From positions 682,001 through 746,000 of the forward strand of contig NZ_BBIW01000001.1 of the NCBI RefSeq assembly GCF_000732325.1: 64,000 nt of DNA, given 5' to 3'. This document shows positions 33,759 to 42,751 of this stretch, in pieces. Position 1 is the stretch's first letter; every line of letters starts with the position of its first letter. Made by a program: the position numbers and the translations under genes. The notes beneath the pieces were generated by a model, which saw only the letters and a program-made list of their open reading frames with translations, did no database searches and was not told where the DNA came from. The DNA is from Paenibacillus sp. TCA20. Its GTDB lineage: Bacteria; Bacillota; Bacilli; Paenibacillales; Paenibacillaceae.

Positions 33759-36038
33759 TCATTGAGTTTGTGACAACGTCTCTGACGAACTCGGTGTAAA
33801 CGTATACGTTGCGCCAGCTTCTGTGTTGAATGAAATTGGCTTTAGGCCAGGACCTTCCAACTGACAAAGCCCAGCAATTGAACTTCTTACGGTGACTTCA
33901 GTAATTTTCGATTTCGCCCAGGAAAATCTAATGGTATATCCGCCACGAGCCCTGAGCCCCTCTACACTTCCTTCACACCAATTGTCTGGTAAGGCAGGCA
34001 GAAGCCGAATCACATTAGTGTGGCTCTGCATTAGCATCTCAGCAATTCCAGATGATCCCCCGAAGTTGCCGTCAATCTGAAACGGAGGATGATTGTCAAA
34101 AAGATTGGGTAACGTGGAGTGCTCCAGGAGAGCTCTTACATTCTCATAAGCCTTCTGCCCATCCTGAAGTCTTGCCCAGAAGTGAATGATCCAGGCCCGG
34201 CTCCATCCGGTATGCCCCCCACCATTCTCCAATCTACGTTCGAGCGTTGTACGTGCGGCCTTTGCGAGTTCCGGTGTGTATTCCGGAGTGAAACTTTCTC
34301 CTGGGTACAAACCAAATAGATGTGAAATGTGCCGGTGTCCCGGTTCCACTTCTTCGTAATCCTCCATCCATTCCTGGATTTGTCCTTTTTTGCCGATTTG
34401 TGTCTTCGGGATTCGCTTCAGAGCAGCAGCAAGTTCTTCCCTGAATGTATGGTCCCTTCCGATCAACTCGGCACTTTGAATGCAAGCAGTGAACAGAGCC
34501 TCAATAATCTGAAAATCCATCGAAGCGCCAGCGCATAGAATCCCCACCTCACCACTTGGCAGCTTGTAACTGTTCTCTGGAGAAACGGAGGGACAGGTAA
34601 TCAGACGGCCATCCGCATCCTCAATCAGATAGTCAAGAAGAAATTGCGCAGATTCCTTCATGGTTTCGTATGCTTCTTCCAGAAAATTGAGATCCTGACT
34701 ATAGCGATAATGCTCCCATAAATGCAGGCATAACCAAGCAGCGCCCATCGGCCAGAAGGAAGCTGGCAGGTAGGTATCCTGAGGGGCCGTGTCTGCCCAA
34801 ATATCCGTATTATGATGTGCGGTAAATCCACGGCAGTCATACATCTTTCGTGCCGTAATTCGGCCAGGCTCCCGCATTCGCTCAATCAGATCGAACAATG
34901 GCTCATGGCACTCGGCTAGATTGCAGTTTTCGGCGAGCCAATAGTTCATTTGGGCATTAATGTTGATGGTAAATTTGCTGTCCCAAGGTGGAGTGAAACT
35001 GTCATTCCATATCCCTTGAAGATTTGCAGGCAAGGAGCCTGGCCGGCTTGAGGAAATCAGCAGATAACGACCAAACTGAAAATAGGTTTCGATCAATTCG
35101 GGATCCTCTTCTCCCCTTTGGAACTGTTTTAATCTCTCATCCGTCGGACCATCATGACGATCAGAACGTTTGGACAGGTTCAACGAAACCCTGCTGAACA
35201 GTTCATTATAATCCGATGTATGCCGTACAAGCAGTGTTTCATAAGAAATCCGGCTGAGCTCTTCCATACGAAGTTTAGTGTATAATTCCGGATCTTCCTG
35301 GCGGAAAGTCGTTTCCGCAGCAAGCAGCAGTGTGACCGAACTCGCATCCTTCAGTAGCAAATACTCGCCAAGGAGCTGACAGGTACCTCCATCTGGTATC
35401 GCTTTCAACACAGCTGCGAAGGAGCTGCCGTCTTTACCACCGCATTCACCATGCATAATGAGTCCGCTCTGCTCCCACTTCTTGGTTTTCTCCAGGTATC
35501 TCCAATTCTGACGAGTGAATCGGGCCTTCATAGACAAGGTATTCTTCTTGTCTGTTGAGATTCGGATGATGATAGCTTGATCGGGATGACTGGCAAACAG
35601 CTCACGAGTATAACGGGTACCATCAACGCTATAGCTAACCATGGAGATGCCCCGGTCCAAATCCAGCGCACGTATATAATCTTCAACAGGACCATCATGA
35701 TTGCCGAATGATAACTGCAGCTCACCAAGTGGCACATAATGTCTTTGGGCTTCAGGAAGCCCGGCCATCGTCATGCTGGCCATCTCTTCAGCCTCCCGAA
35801 GTTTCCCTTCCATGATTAACTTGCGGATATGTGGCAGATTGGGCAGTGCATCTTCGTTATTCCGATCCCGGGGGCCCCCATACCACATCGAGTCTTCATT
35901 TAACTTCAAACGCTCCTCCGCTACGCCTCCAAATATCATTGCCCCAAGCCGACCGTTTCCGATTGGCAAGGCCTCGTTCCATATCTCTGCCGGTTTGCTG
36001 TACCACATGCGATGATTGTTCCGATTCGATTCTTTCAT
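33759..36038 (-). CDS. GH95 glycosidase (alpha-L-fucosidase or alpha-L-galactosidase)
   Basis: A 759-residue enzyme. The N-terminal beta-sandwich begins WYSKPAEIWNEALPIGNGRLGAM with LNEDSMWYGGPRDRNN, a GH95 hallmark. The (alpha/alpha)6 barrel contains WDSKFTININAQMNYWLAENCNLAE, where the conserved asparagines of the active site lie, and later HRHISHLFGLYPG and ENGGGHTGWSRAW. GH95 hydrolyses alpha-1,2-L-fucosides or alpha-L-galactosides with inversion, from xyloglucan or glucuronoarabinoxylan side chains. No signal peptide: it acts on imported oligosaccharides. Encoded downstream of an oligosaccharide ABC transporter on the same strand. Confidence 0.92.
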   Translation of the reverse strand: MKESNRNNHRMWYSKPAEIWNEALPIGNGRLGAMIFGGVAEERLKLNEDSMWYGGPRDRNNEDALPNLPHIRKLIMEGKLREAEEMASMTMAGLPEAQRHYVPLGELQLSFGNHDGPVEDYIRALDLDRGISMVSYSVDGTRYTRELFASHPDQAIIIRISTDKKNTLSMKARFTRQNWRYLEKTKKWEQSGLIMHGECGGKDGSSFAAVLKAIPDGGTCQLLGEYLLLKDASSVTLLLAAETTFRQEDPELYTKLRMEELSRISYETLLVRHTSDYNELFSRVSLNLSKRSDRHDGPTDERLKQFQRGEEDPELIETYFQFGRYLLISSSRPGSLPANLQGIWNDSFTPPWDSKFTININAQMNYWLAENCNLAECHEPLFDLIERMREPGRITARKMYDCRGFTAHHNTDIWADTAPQDTYLPASFWPMGAAWLCLHLWEHYRYSQDLNFLEEAYETMKESAQFLLDYLIEDADGRLITCPSVSPENSYKLPSGEVGILCAGASMDFQIIEALFTACIQSAELIGRDHTFREELAAALKRIPKTQIGKKGQIQEWMEDYEEVEPGHRHISHLFGLYPGESFTPEYTPELAKAARTTLERRLENGGGHTGWSRAWIIHFWARLQDGQKAYENVRALLEHSTLPNLFDNHPPFQIDGNFGGSSGIAEMLMQSHTNVIRLLPALPDNWCEGSVEGLRARGGYTIRFSWAKSKITEVTVRSSIAGLCQLEGPGLKPISFNTEAGATYTFTPSSSETLSQTQ

Positions 36039-36241
36039 TCTGAACCTCCACTATGAATTTCAATGAATGATAAGAGATTAATCTCATAATAACATCGTAA
36101 CAAAGAATAAAAATAACGTATTCATGCAGATCCATAATCTTTCATGATATGAGAATCGAAAAGATCATGTATTGGGAGAGTTTCTTCGATAAAAATCAAT
36201 GGTGGGTGGGTGGCTGTCTGCCATAAAAGATTAGGACCTGA

Positions 36242-36257
36242 TTCGCATAAATGCGAA
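36242..36257. repeat. Perfect palindrome between the solute-binding protein and GH95 genes
   Basis: TTCGCAT-AA-ATGCGAA is a perfect inverted repeat with a 2-base centre. Imperfect pairing extends outward (GACCTGA/ CCGGCC side). It may be a weak terminator for the transporter operon or an operator for the GH95 gene about 200 bases downstream; the sequence alone does not decide. Confidence 0.5.
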
Positions 36258-36324
36258 CCGGCCCGTGTTTGATAATAATGGATGAAAATGCCGCCCAGGA
36301 TGGGTATAAACCTCCCCTTTCTCC

Positions 36325-37971
36325 CTACTTGGAAATGGATGAAGTATCATACGCTGCCTGCATAATTTCCAGATAACGCTTGATGTTGAGGCCTTCCAGC
36401 CCTTTTACGTAATCGTCCCAATCCTTTTCCAGACTCTTTGCTCCTGTAATGAATTGCAGGGCATTCTGGTCAATATAATCCTTGAGGTTCGTCTGCATCA
36501 TGCTTGTTTCGTCCGCATTTGCCGGATCCACCCATAGTGCCCAATGCGGAAAAACTTCCTCGGGTTCTTTTCCTTCCATTAGGAGTGTTGCCTCATAAAG
36601 TCGGTGCTCATAACCGTCACCTGCATAGATGTCCTTGCCTTGTACTTCGGCATCCCGATATGCTCTGTGGTGATTATACTGACTCAGTGCACCCCAGCTG
36701 TCATTACGAGGCTCCTCTCCTGTAGGGAGGGGAATGGCTTTGTAAAGCGGCTCTACCTGATCATTAAGGGCCACATCGCCTTCCTCCGGCTTGCGCCAGC
36801 TGGTGCCCTCCTCACCCAGATATGCACTCATGGCTCCTTCTTGTGTGAATAGATAATCCAGCATTTTTATGGCTGCAATCTGTGTCTCTTCACTTGCCTT
36901 GTTCGTGAGTACAAACGATGCTCCAGGGTCAATTGGATAGTTGTAGGACGCATAATTGGCATGCGGCCCTTTCAAAGGAGGAATCGGATTATAATCCTTT
37001 CCATAGGGAGCACCCTCAGCCGTATTTACAAAAAGAGATGGATGCATGGCAGCACCTGCGCCAAGAAGCTGCGCATCAGCATTATCTCCAATTTTTTTAA
37101 AGGCCCCAACATTTTGAGTGAACGCACCGGGGTCAATCAAACCTTCATCGTACAGCGACTTAATATAGGCCAGTCCTTCCTTCCACTCCGGTTTGTTCGC
37201 AACCGTATCAACTCGGCCATTCTTTGCTATGAGATAGGTTCTGTCATCGTCATAGATGAACCCGTTCATCAAATAGGGAATGATGTGCACGCCGAAATTT
37301 TCAATGGAACCGCTCAGTGGAACTTCATCAGCTTTGCCGTTGCCATTCGGGTCCTTGGTTTTGAATGCTTTTAGCACTTTCTTAAATTCTTCCGTCGTTG
37401 TAGGCTCGGATAAGCCGAGCTGTTTAAGCCATTTTGTATTCATCCACATTTTGTTCGGATATGAGCAGTGGAAGCATTCATTCAAGCCCGTCAGTCCGTA
37501 AATATTGCCGTCCGGTGCTGTATTCATTGCTTTATAATACTCATTGCTGTCCAGTACCTTTTTGATATTCGGTGCGTATTGCTCAATTAGATCATTGAGC
37601 GGTACAATGACACCTTGCTGTCCAAATTTCAACAAGTCCGTTTGAGAGAAACGGTCAACCCATGGAATGAGAAAATATAGATCCGGGTAGTCCCCCGAAG
37701 CTAATGATATCTGTCTCTTTTCAGCTGCACCGTCAAAAGGAACCGTCGTCCAGTTTATCTTCATGTTAAACTTCTCTTCCATTTTTTTAGTAAACTTGTT
37801 CGTTTGAAGGTTGGTATCCGAACTTTGGTGCGCGAACACGTTAATGGTCACGTTGTCTCCGGATGAAGGGCCGCTCCCCTCTTCTCCGCTGCCCTTTGAG
37901 GATGAACATCCCGCCAGTGCCACAGACAGGAGCAGTATAAAAGCAAGTGCGAATGACCCTGATTTTCTCAA
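36325..37971 (-). CDS. Oligosaccharide ABC transporter solute-binding lipoprotein (LplA-like)
   Basis: A 548-residue lipoprotein. The signal peptide ends in the lipobox LSVALAGC, after which a Gly/Ser/Glu linker leads to a class D substrate-binding domain of the LplA/YtcQ type common in Paenibacillus. It would bind oligosaccharides outside the cell and pass them to the two permeases upstream. Translation likely starts at TTG (37971), five bases after GGGAGAGGG; a longer reading would overlap the permease gene and disturb the signal peptide. The ATPase is not encoded here; a shared MsmX-type ATPase is expected elsewhere. Confidence 0.9.
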   Translation of the reverse strand: MRKSGSFALAFILLLSVALAGCSSSKGSGEEGSGPSSGDNVTINVFAHQSSDTNLQTNKFTKKMEEKFNMKINWTTVPFDGAAEKRQISLASGDYPDLYFLIPWVDRFSQTDLLKFGQQGVIVPLNDLIEQYAPNIKKVLDSNEYYKAMNTAPDGNIYGLTGLNECFHCSYPNKMWMNTKWLKQLGLSEPTTTEEFKKVLKAFKTKDPNGNGKADEVPLSGSIENFGVHIIPYLMNGFIYDDDRTYLIAKNGRVDTVANKPEWKEGLAYIKSLYDEGLIDPGAFTQNVGAFKKIGDNADAQLLGAGAAMHPSLFVNTAEGAPYGKDYNPIPPLKGPHANYASYNYPIDPGASFVLTNKASEETQIAAIKMLDYLFTQEGAMSAYLGEEGTSWRKPEEGDVALNDQVEPLYKAIPLPTGEEPRNDSWGALSQYNHHRAYRDAEVQGKDIYAGDGYEHRLYEATLLMEGKEPEEVFPHWALWVDPANADETSMMQTNLKDYIDQNALQFITGAKSLEKDWDDYVKGLEGLNIKRYLEIMQAAYDTSSISK

Positions 37972-38005
37972 ATAGACCCTCTCCCTTACAATTAATTGTA
38001 ATGAA

Positions 38006-38932
38006 CTAGCCCTTGACGGAGCCAATCAACATGCCCTGAACGAAATATCGCTGCACAAACGGATAAATGATGAGTACCGGCAAGCTGGCCATCACAATGA
38101 GTGAGAACTTCATCAATTCGGCCATTTGCTGCTGCTTCACCATCTCTCCTACATCCATATTTCCCGTACTGTTACTCAGAATCAGAATGCTGCGGAGAAT
38201 CAACTGAAGCGGATAGAGCGATTGTGTTTTTAAATAGATCAGAGCATCAAAATACGCATTCCACTGCCCAACGGCATACATCAATGACAAAACAGCCACG
38301 ATGGGTTTGGCGAGAGGCAAAATGACGCTGAAAATGAAACGGATATCACTGCATCCGTCAATATCGGCTGCCTCGGACAGCTCATCCGGGATAGAATTCT
38401 GAAAAAAAGTACGTGCGATAATCACCTGCCACACCCAGATGGCATTAGGAATCAACAGAGCCCAGCGGGTATCGATCATTCCCATGGATTTAACCACTAA
38501 GTAAGTTGGAATTAATCCGCCGGAAAATAGCATGGTGAATGTAATAAACATCATGAGAGGGCTGCGCCAAACAAAGGTTTTTTTGGAAAGCGGATAAGCA
38601 ATCATAATGGTCAGTGCTACACTAATCATTGTTCCTATTGTGGTGTAAAATAACGAATTGGCGTAACCCATGATAACCTGATCGTTGCGCAATACAGACT
38701 TATAGCCGTCGAGTGTCATATCAACAGGCCACAGCCAGACTTTTCCGGATGTAACTGCAGCCGGGCTGCTCAGAGAAGAGCTTACGATATAGATCAGTGG
38801 ATAGAGCACTGCAATCAAGACAACCGTCAGAATGAGGTAGATGATGGCTATAAACACCCGGTCCCCAAAAGATTCTCTAATGGTGCTCCTCTGACTAACC
38901 GCTGAACCGGCTTGGGACTGCAACTTGCTCAT
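38006..38932 (-). CDS. Carbohydrate ABC transporter permease, LplC type
   Basis: A 308-residue inner-membrane protein with six transmembrane helices. The MalG-like EAA loop reads ELSEAADIDGCSDIRFIF with the following PLAKP, where the shared ATPase docks. It lies 34 bases before the solute-binding protein start and 27 bases after the other permease. Together they form a type I importer for oligosaccharides. Confidence 0.92.
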   Translation of the reverse strand: MSKLQSQAGSAVSQRSTIRESFGDRVFIAIIYLILTVVLIAVLYPLIYIVSSSLSSPAAVTSGKVWLWPVDMTLDGYKSVLRNDQVIMGYANSLFYTTIGTMISVALTIMIAYPLSKKTFVWRSPLMMFITFTMLFSGGLIPTYLVVKSMGMIDTRWALLIPNAIWVWQVIIARTFFQNSIPDELSEAADIDGCSDIRFIFSVILPLAKPIVAVLSLMYAVGQWNAYFDALIYLKTQSLYPLQLILRSILILSNSTGNMDVGEMVKQQQMAELMKFSLIVMASLPVLIIYPFVQRYFVQGMLIGSVKG

Positions 38933-38959
38933 CGGATTCCTCCCTTTCCTAATGCCGCA

Positions 38960-39931
38960 TTACCATAAGCTTGTATTGGACAGACGCTTGGCGGCAGCAT
39001 TGACCGTTAACAACAGAATCAGGTTAATAAGCGAATTAAAGAGTCCAACTGCGGTAGCAAAGCTGTAATTGGCATTCAGTAAACCCATTTTGTACACATA
39101 GGTGGAGATAATCTCGGAAGCCGATAAGTTCAACGGATTTTGCAGCAAATAAATTTTTTCGAATCCGACGGCCATGATATTACCAACGCTCAGAATCAGG
39201 ATAATGACTGCCGCTGGCAGCAGACCAGGCAGATCGATGTTCACCATTTTCTGAAACCGGTTAGCACCATCAACCTTGGCTGCCTCGTACAACGAAGGAT
39301 CAATACCTGCGAGTGCTGCCAAATAGATGACTGCGGAATAACCCATGCTCTGCCAGACATCAGAAAATACATAGATGGAACGGAACAGCCCAGGCTCTCC
39401 AAGAAAATTGACCGCTTCGAAACCAAGCATCCCTGCAATCGTATTCACAATGCCGAGTCTCGGGGATAGGAACAGCATGATAATGGATACCATGACAACC
39501 GTTGAAATAAAGTAAGGTGCATAAGTAACCATCTGTACCGTTTTTTTGAATTTGGCATTCTTGACTTCGTTCAACGCCAGTGCCAGCAGTATCGGGACTG
39601 GAAAACCCACGACCAAACTGTAAAACGAAATATACAGTGTGTTTTTGATCAGGGTAACGAACGCAGGGTTTTGAAAAAGCAACTCAAAATATTTGGTGCC
39701 TACCCATGGACTTCCCCAGATCCCCTTAATCACGTTGTAATCCTTGAAAGCGAGCACTGCATTAACCATAGGCACATACTTGAAAATAATGAAGTAAGCG
39801 ACGGGAGGAATGATCAACAGGTAGAGCTGCCAGTGCCTCCTCCAGCTTCTGGACAAGGCAAGTTTCAATGCGGACCGCCTGCCTTGTTTTACTACTGTTC
39901 TGCCATTCGAAATAGTGGTTCTCAGAGTCAT
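38960..39931 (-). CDS. Carbohydrate ABC transporter permease, LplB type
   Basis: A 323-residue permease with a basic N-terminus and six transmembrane helices. The EAA loop is LYEAAKVDGANRFQKM followed by IDLPGL. MalF-like partner of the LplC-type permease. First gene of the transporter operon; the AraC/YesN-like regulator gene lies upstream on the same strand, separated by a 218-base gap with a cre-like site. Confidence 0.92.
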   Translation of the reverse strand: MTLRTTISNGRTVVKQGRRSALKLALSRSWRRHWQLYLLIIPPVAYFIIFKYVPMVNAVLAFKDYNVIKGIWGSPWVGTKYFELLFQNPAFVTLIKNTLYISFYSLVVGFPVPILLALALNEVKNAKFKKTVQMVTYAPYFISTVVMVSIIMLFLSPRLGIVNTIAGMLGFEAVNFLGEPGLFRSIYVFSDVWQSMGYSAVIYLAALAGIDPSLYEAAKVDGANRFQKMVNIDLPGLLPAAVIILILSVGNIMAVGFEKIYLLQNPLNLSASEIISTYVYKMGLLNANYSFATAVGLFNSLINLILLLTVNAAAKRLSNTSLW

Positions 39932-39974
39932 CCCCCCAGAAGGTAACCTATTATGAATAAGGCCCTCTTTATTT

Positions 39975-39988
39975 TGGTAGCGCTTTCT
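39975..39988. promoter_or_regulatory. Candidate cre site upstream of the ABC transporter operon
   Basis: On the minus strand AGAAAGCGCTACCA matches the cre consensus at 12 of 14 positions. It lies about 44 bases before the first permease gene. Confidence 0.35.
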
Positions 39989-40149
39989 TGTTTGTAATCA
40001 TAAGAGGGTCCCTTATTCACGTAAAGGTACACTTTACTCGATGAGGTACGATTCAAGGACAAGAAGGCCGAGAAGCCTGATATGGCTTTATTTTCGCAAG
40101 AATTTTTTTAATGTTTTTTCTTGGATTGATATTCATAATGGTGCCAGCT

Positions 40150-42471
40150 TCATTTCAATTCGTTCTCCATTTGCCGGAATGAACTAGGCAAAACCCCACG
40201 GACTCGCTTGAAGGCTCTCCGGAATGAATGTGCGCTGTTATATCCGGTGGTCATAGCAATCTCATCGATTGTCCGCTCAGTCTCACACAGCAGTTCAGCT
40301 GCTTTGTTAATTCGTACCTTCTCCACATAATCGGAAAGATTCTCACCGGTATACTCCTTGAATAATTGCGAGATATATTTTTCCGGTTTCCCCATTTGTT
40401 CCGCAATGCGATACACTGTTAAGGTAGCATCGGCATAGCGTTCCTGAATGTAAGCCATCGTTTCGTTGATAATTTCAGCATGCATATTGGATTTTTTGCG
40501 TTGTATGTCCAGGCAGACGTCTTTCGCCAGTTGATGAAACTTGTCCCGGAGTACGGTAACACTGTCCGTTGCCTGAATAGCCGCAATCCGATTCTTAAAC
40601 TCATCGACAAGCGCTTCGTCCAGCATGATCTTCGGTTCCAGCTTCAGAAATGTTCCCTTCAATTCCACAACGAACTGCTGTGTCATGTCATAAGACAGCT
40701 CCCGCTCGGTAAAATTGCGGTGGAACAACTGATCCAGAACCCGATCCGATTCTTCCATTTCACCCGCCTTTAGCGTATTGAGCAGACGCTGTTCGGACTC
40801 CATCGGATAGTAATACAATTCGGTTTCCTTGACGGTGTCCTCGAATCTCACCAGATGCTCTGTTCCCATATGAATGGCATATTCCAATGCTTGTCTTGCC
40901 TCGTTAAACGAACGGCCAACATCATTCCACACCTCATAAGAAGCACCCATTCCAACAGTGGTCGCTACCCGGTATTCCCGGTAAACTGCATCCATCTGTT
41001 TGCTCAGTTCGGAAACCGTTGTGTGCATGGCTAAATCCGAGGGTTCAACACTAAGCGGTTGTATAAAAGCAATCTGATCTGTACCCCAGTCTGTTATCAA
41101 GATCTCTGAATTCCATGTCGTCAAAGCTTCACGCACGATAAGCCTCGCGACGCTTAGTTCTTGAATAATTTCTTCGCTATCGGGACTTCCATAACCGTCT
41201 ACCTTCACAATCCCTACAACCCCTCGGCTCGTATGAAGAGGTATATCGGTCTGGGAAGAGAGCGCCTCCAACTCGGGGATGGTGTAAAACTCACCTGTCA
41301 GCAGACGTTTGATAAATCCATCCCGTAACATGGGAATCTGTTCATTTAATGCATTCTTAAGTACATGGTTATTGGTAATTAAGCTAGTGATATTGCTTGC
41401 CAAAAAATCATATTCGTTGCTTGTCTTTCCGGGCAGCCCTATATCCTGTTCCCGGAACACCGACAGAAGCCGATGAATCGGTGCGCTGTGTCGGTAAGCC
41501 AGCATTAGCCCAATCAATAATCCAATACCAAGTGTTGCTAGCGTAAAGGTTAAGGTAACCCGCTTGATCTGATCGGCCTTGACCATAAGCGCACCTTCGG
41601 GGATGCCAGCCATGTAATTCCAGCCGTTTTGATTGGAGTGAATGGAAATGAGTAGCCGTCCGTCGTCCATTGGCATCACTTCATCGTTCTTGTTAGCAGG
41701 CATACCTTTCAATTTTTCAGCCTCTGCTTCATCTATACCACGCGAAAAAATAATATCCCCATTCGAATCTGTCACCAATGTCCACCCCCCATATTGCTCC
41801 ACAATATGTTGAGTCAAACTCGCCATCTGATTCTCATCAATCATGACGCCAATGGTAGCCTGCGGCTTGTTGAAGCTGTTTAAAGGAATCGACTGAAGAA
41901 ACGTGATAGCTGGAGCGTCCTCAAACACACCACTGAGAATCTCCTTCTTATAAATTTGTAGGGGAATGATTTCGTTTAAATGCGGCTTTTTTAATACATT
42001 CTCTTTCCACTCTGCTAACGTGATGCCTTCCAGGCGGTTGGCAGCAAAATAATGCTCAGGTCGGTAGTAAACCGTCGTAGGCGTAATAATGACATTATAG
42101 TTGGGGATATAGATGAAAAAACGAGACAAATAATCATTCGTACTGCTGTACATGGACAGGCTGCGCTGCATGCGGCTCAAACCATAGACATTATTAACGT
42201 CAGGCGGCTTGGGATCAGCTATTAGACGGTTTAAATCCTGATTAATGGCCAGTTGTCTCGTGAAATCCTCAACCAGCATCAGATTTCGTTCAATAAATTC
42301 CTTGCTCAGGTTGAGCGATTTGAGGCTGTTCTCAATCGAGCTGGTCCTCGCTGCTTCTATGGATGTTCTGTAGGAGGCATATCCGGCAATTTGAGGAATC
42401 ATGAGAACAATAAGATACGAAATCATGAATCTGCGAAACAAAGGCGAGAATTTGGACCATAAGCGCTGCAT
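40150..42471 (-). CDS. Membrane-bound AraC-family regulator (YesN/YtdP-like)
   Basis: A 773-residue one-component sensor. An N-terminal helix (FMISYLIVLMIPQIAGYASY), an extracellular Cache-like domain (about 35-295), and a second helix (VTLTFTLATLGIGLLIGLML) anchor it in the membrane. A long cytoplasmic part ends in two helix-turn-helix motifs: LTVYRIAEQMGKPEKYISQLF and IDEIAMTTGYNSAHSFRRAF. It likely senses an oligosaccharide outside the cell and activates the adjoining transporter and GH95 genes. AAAGGGGG precedes the ATG at 42471. A near-perfect cre site lies 17 bases upstream. Confidence 0.9.
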   Translation of the reverse strand: MQRLWSKFSPLFRRFMISYLIVLMIPQIAGYASYRTSIEAARTSSIENSLKSLNLSKEFIERNLMLVEDFTRQLAINQDLNRLIADPKPPDVNNVYGLSRMQRSLSMYSSTNDYLSRFFIYIPNYNVIITPTTVYYRPEHYFAANRLEGITLAEWKENVLKKPHLNEIIPLQIYKKEILSGVFEDAPAITFLQSIPLNSFNKPQATIGVMIDENQMASLTQHIVEQYGGWTLVTDSNGDIIFSRGIDEAEAEKLKGMPANKNDEVMPMDDGRLLISIHSNQNGWNYMAGIPEGALMVKADQIKRVTLTFTLATLGIGLLIGLMLAYRHSAPIHRLLSVFREQDIGLPGKTSNEYDFLASNITSLITNNHVLKNALNEQIPMLRDGFIKRLLTGEFYTIPELEALSSQTDIPLHTSRGVVGIVKVDGYGSPDSEEIIQELSVARLIVREALTTWNSEILITDWGTDQIAFIQPLSVEPSDLAMHTTVSELSKQMDAVYREYRVATTVGMGASYEVWNDVGRSFNEARQALEYAIHMGTEHLVRFEDTVKETELYYYPMESEQRLLNTLKAGEMEESDRVLDQLFHRNFTERELSYDMTQQFVVELKGTFLKLEPKIMLDEALVDEFKNRIAAIQATDSVTVLRDKFHQLAKDVCLDIQRKKSNMHAEIINETMAYIQERYADATLTVYRIAEQMGKPEKYISQLFKEYTGENLSDYVEKVRINKAAELLCETERTIDEIAMTTGYNSAHSFRRAFKRVRGVLPSSFRQMENELK

Positions 42472-42487
42472 ATGTACCCCCTTCTTT

Positions 42488-42501
42488 CGTAAGCGTTTAC
42501 A
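42488..42501. promoter_or_regulatory. Candidate cre site upstream of the YesN-like regulator
   Basis: On the minus strand TGTAAACGCTTACG matches the cre consensus at 13 of 14 positions, only the last base differing. It lies 17 bases before the start codon, suggesting carbon catabolite control of the regulator and through it of the transporter. Confidence 0.6.
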
Positions 42502-42653
42502 AAAGTGTTTTGTTAATGATACACCTATCATTTGCACAAGGTGAAGGTACAACTTCTGCTTTTGGGTACAAATCCATAAATTTCGACTCAAGACCGAAAT
42601 CATTATCTGAATGAGTGCACTGTATGACAAGGAAAACAAGAAATAAAGCGCTC

Positions 42654-42694
42654 AAAAAGGACGAAACAGCTTAGAACACTGCTTCGTCCCTTTT
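42654..42694. terminator. Terminator after the GH43 gene
   Basis: GGACGAAACAG pairs with CTGCTTCGTCC (one mismatch), flanked by A-rich and T-rich runs, so it works in both directions. It closes the xylonate/xylosidase operon about 60 bases after the GH43 stop. Confidence 0.85.
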
Positions 42695-42751
42695 CTCCAT
42701 ATACGAAAATTAAGTTTCTTGCTTACGGACTTCAGAATTGAACCTATCCTT

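Noticed and set aside
36242..36257. Palindrome read as a site-specific recombination or attachment site
   Set aside because: No recombinase nearby and no second copy seen; terminator or operator is simpler.
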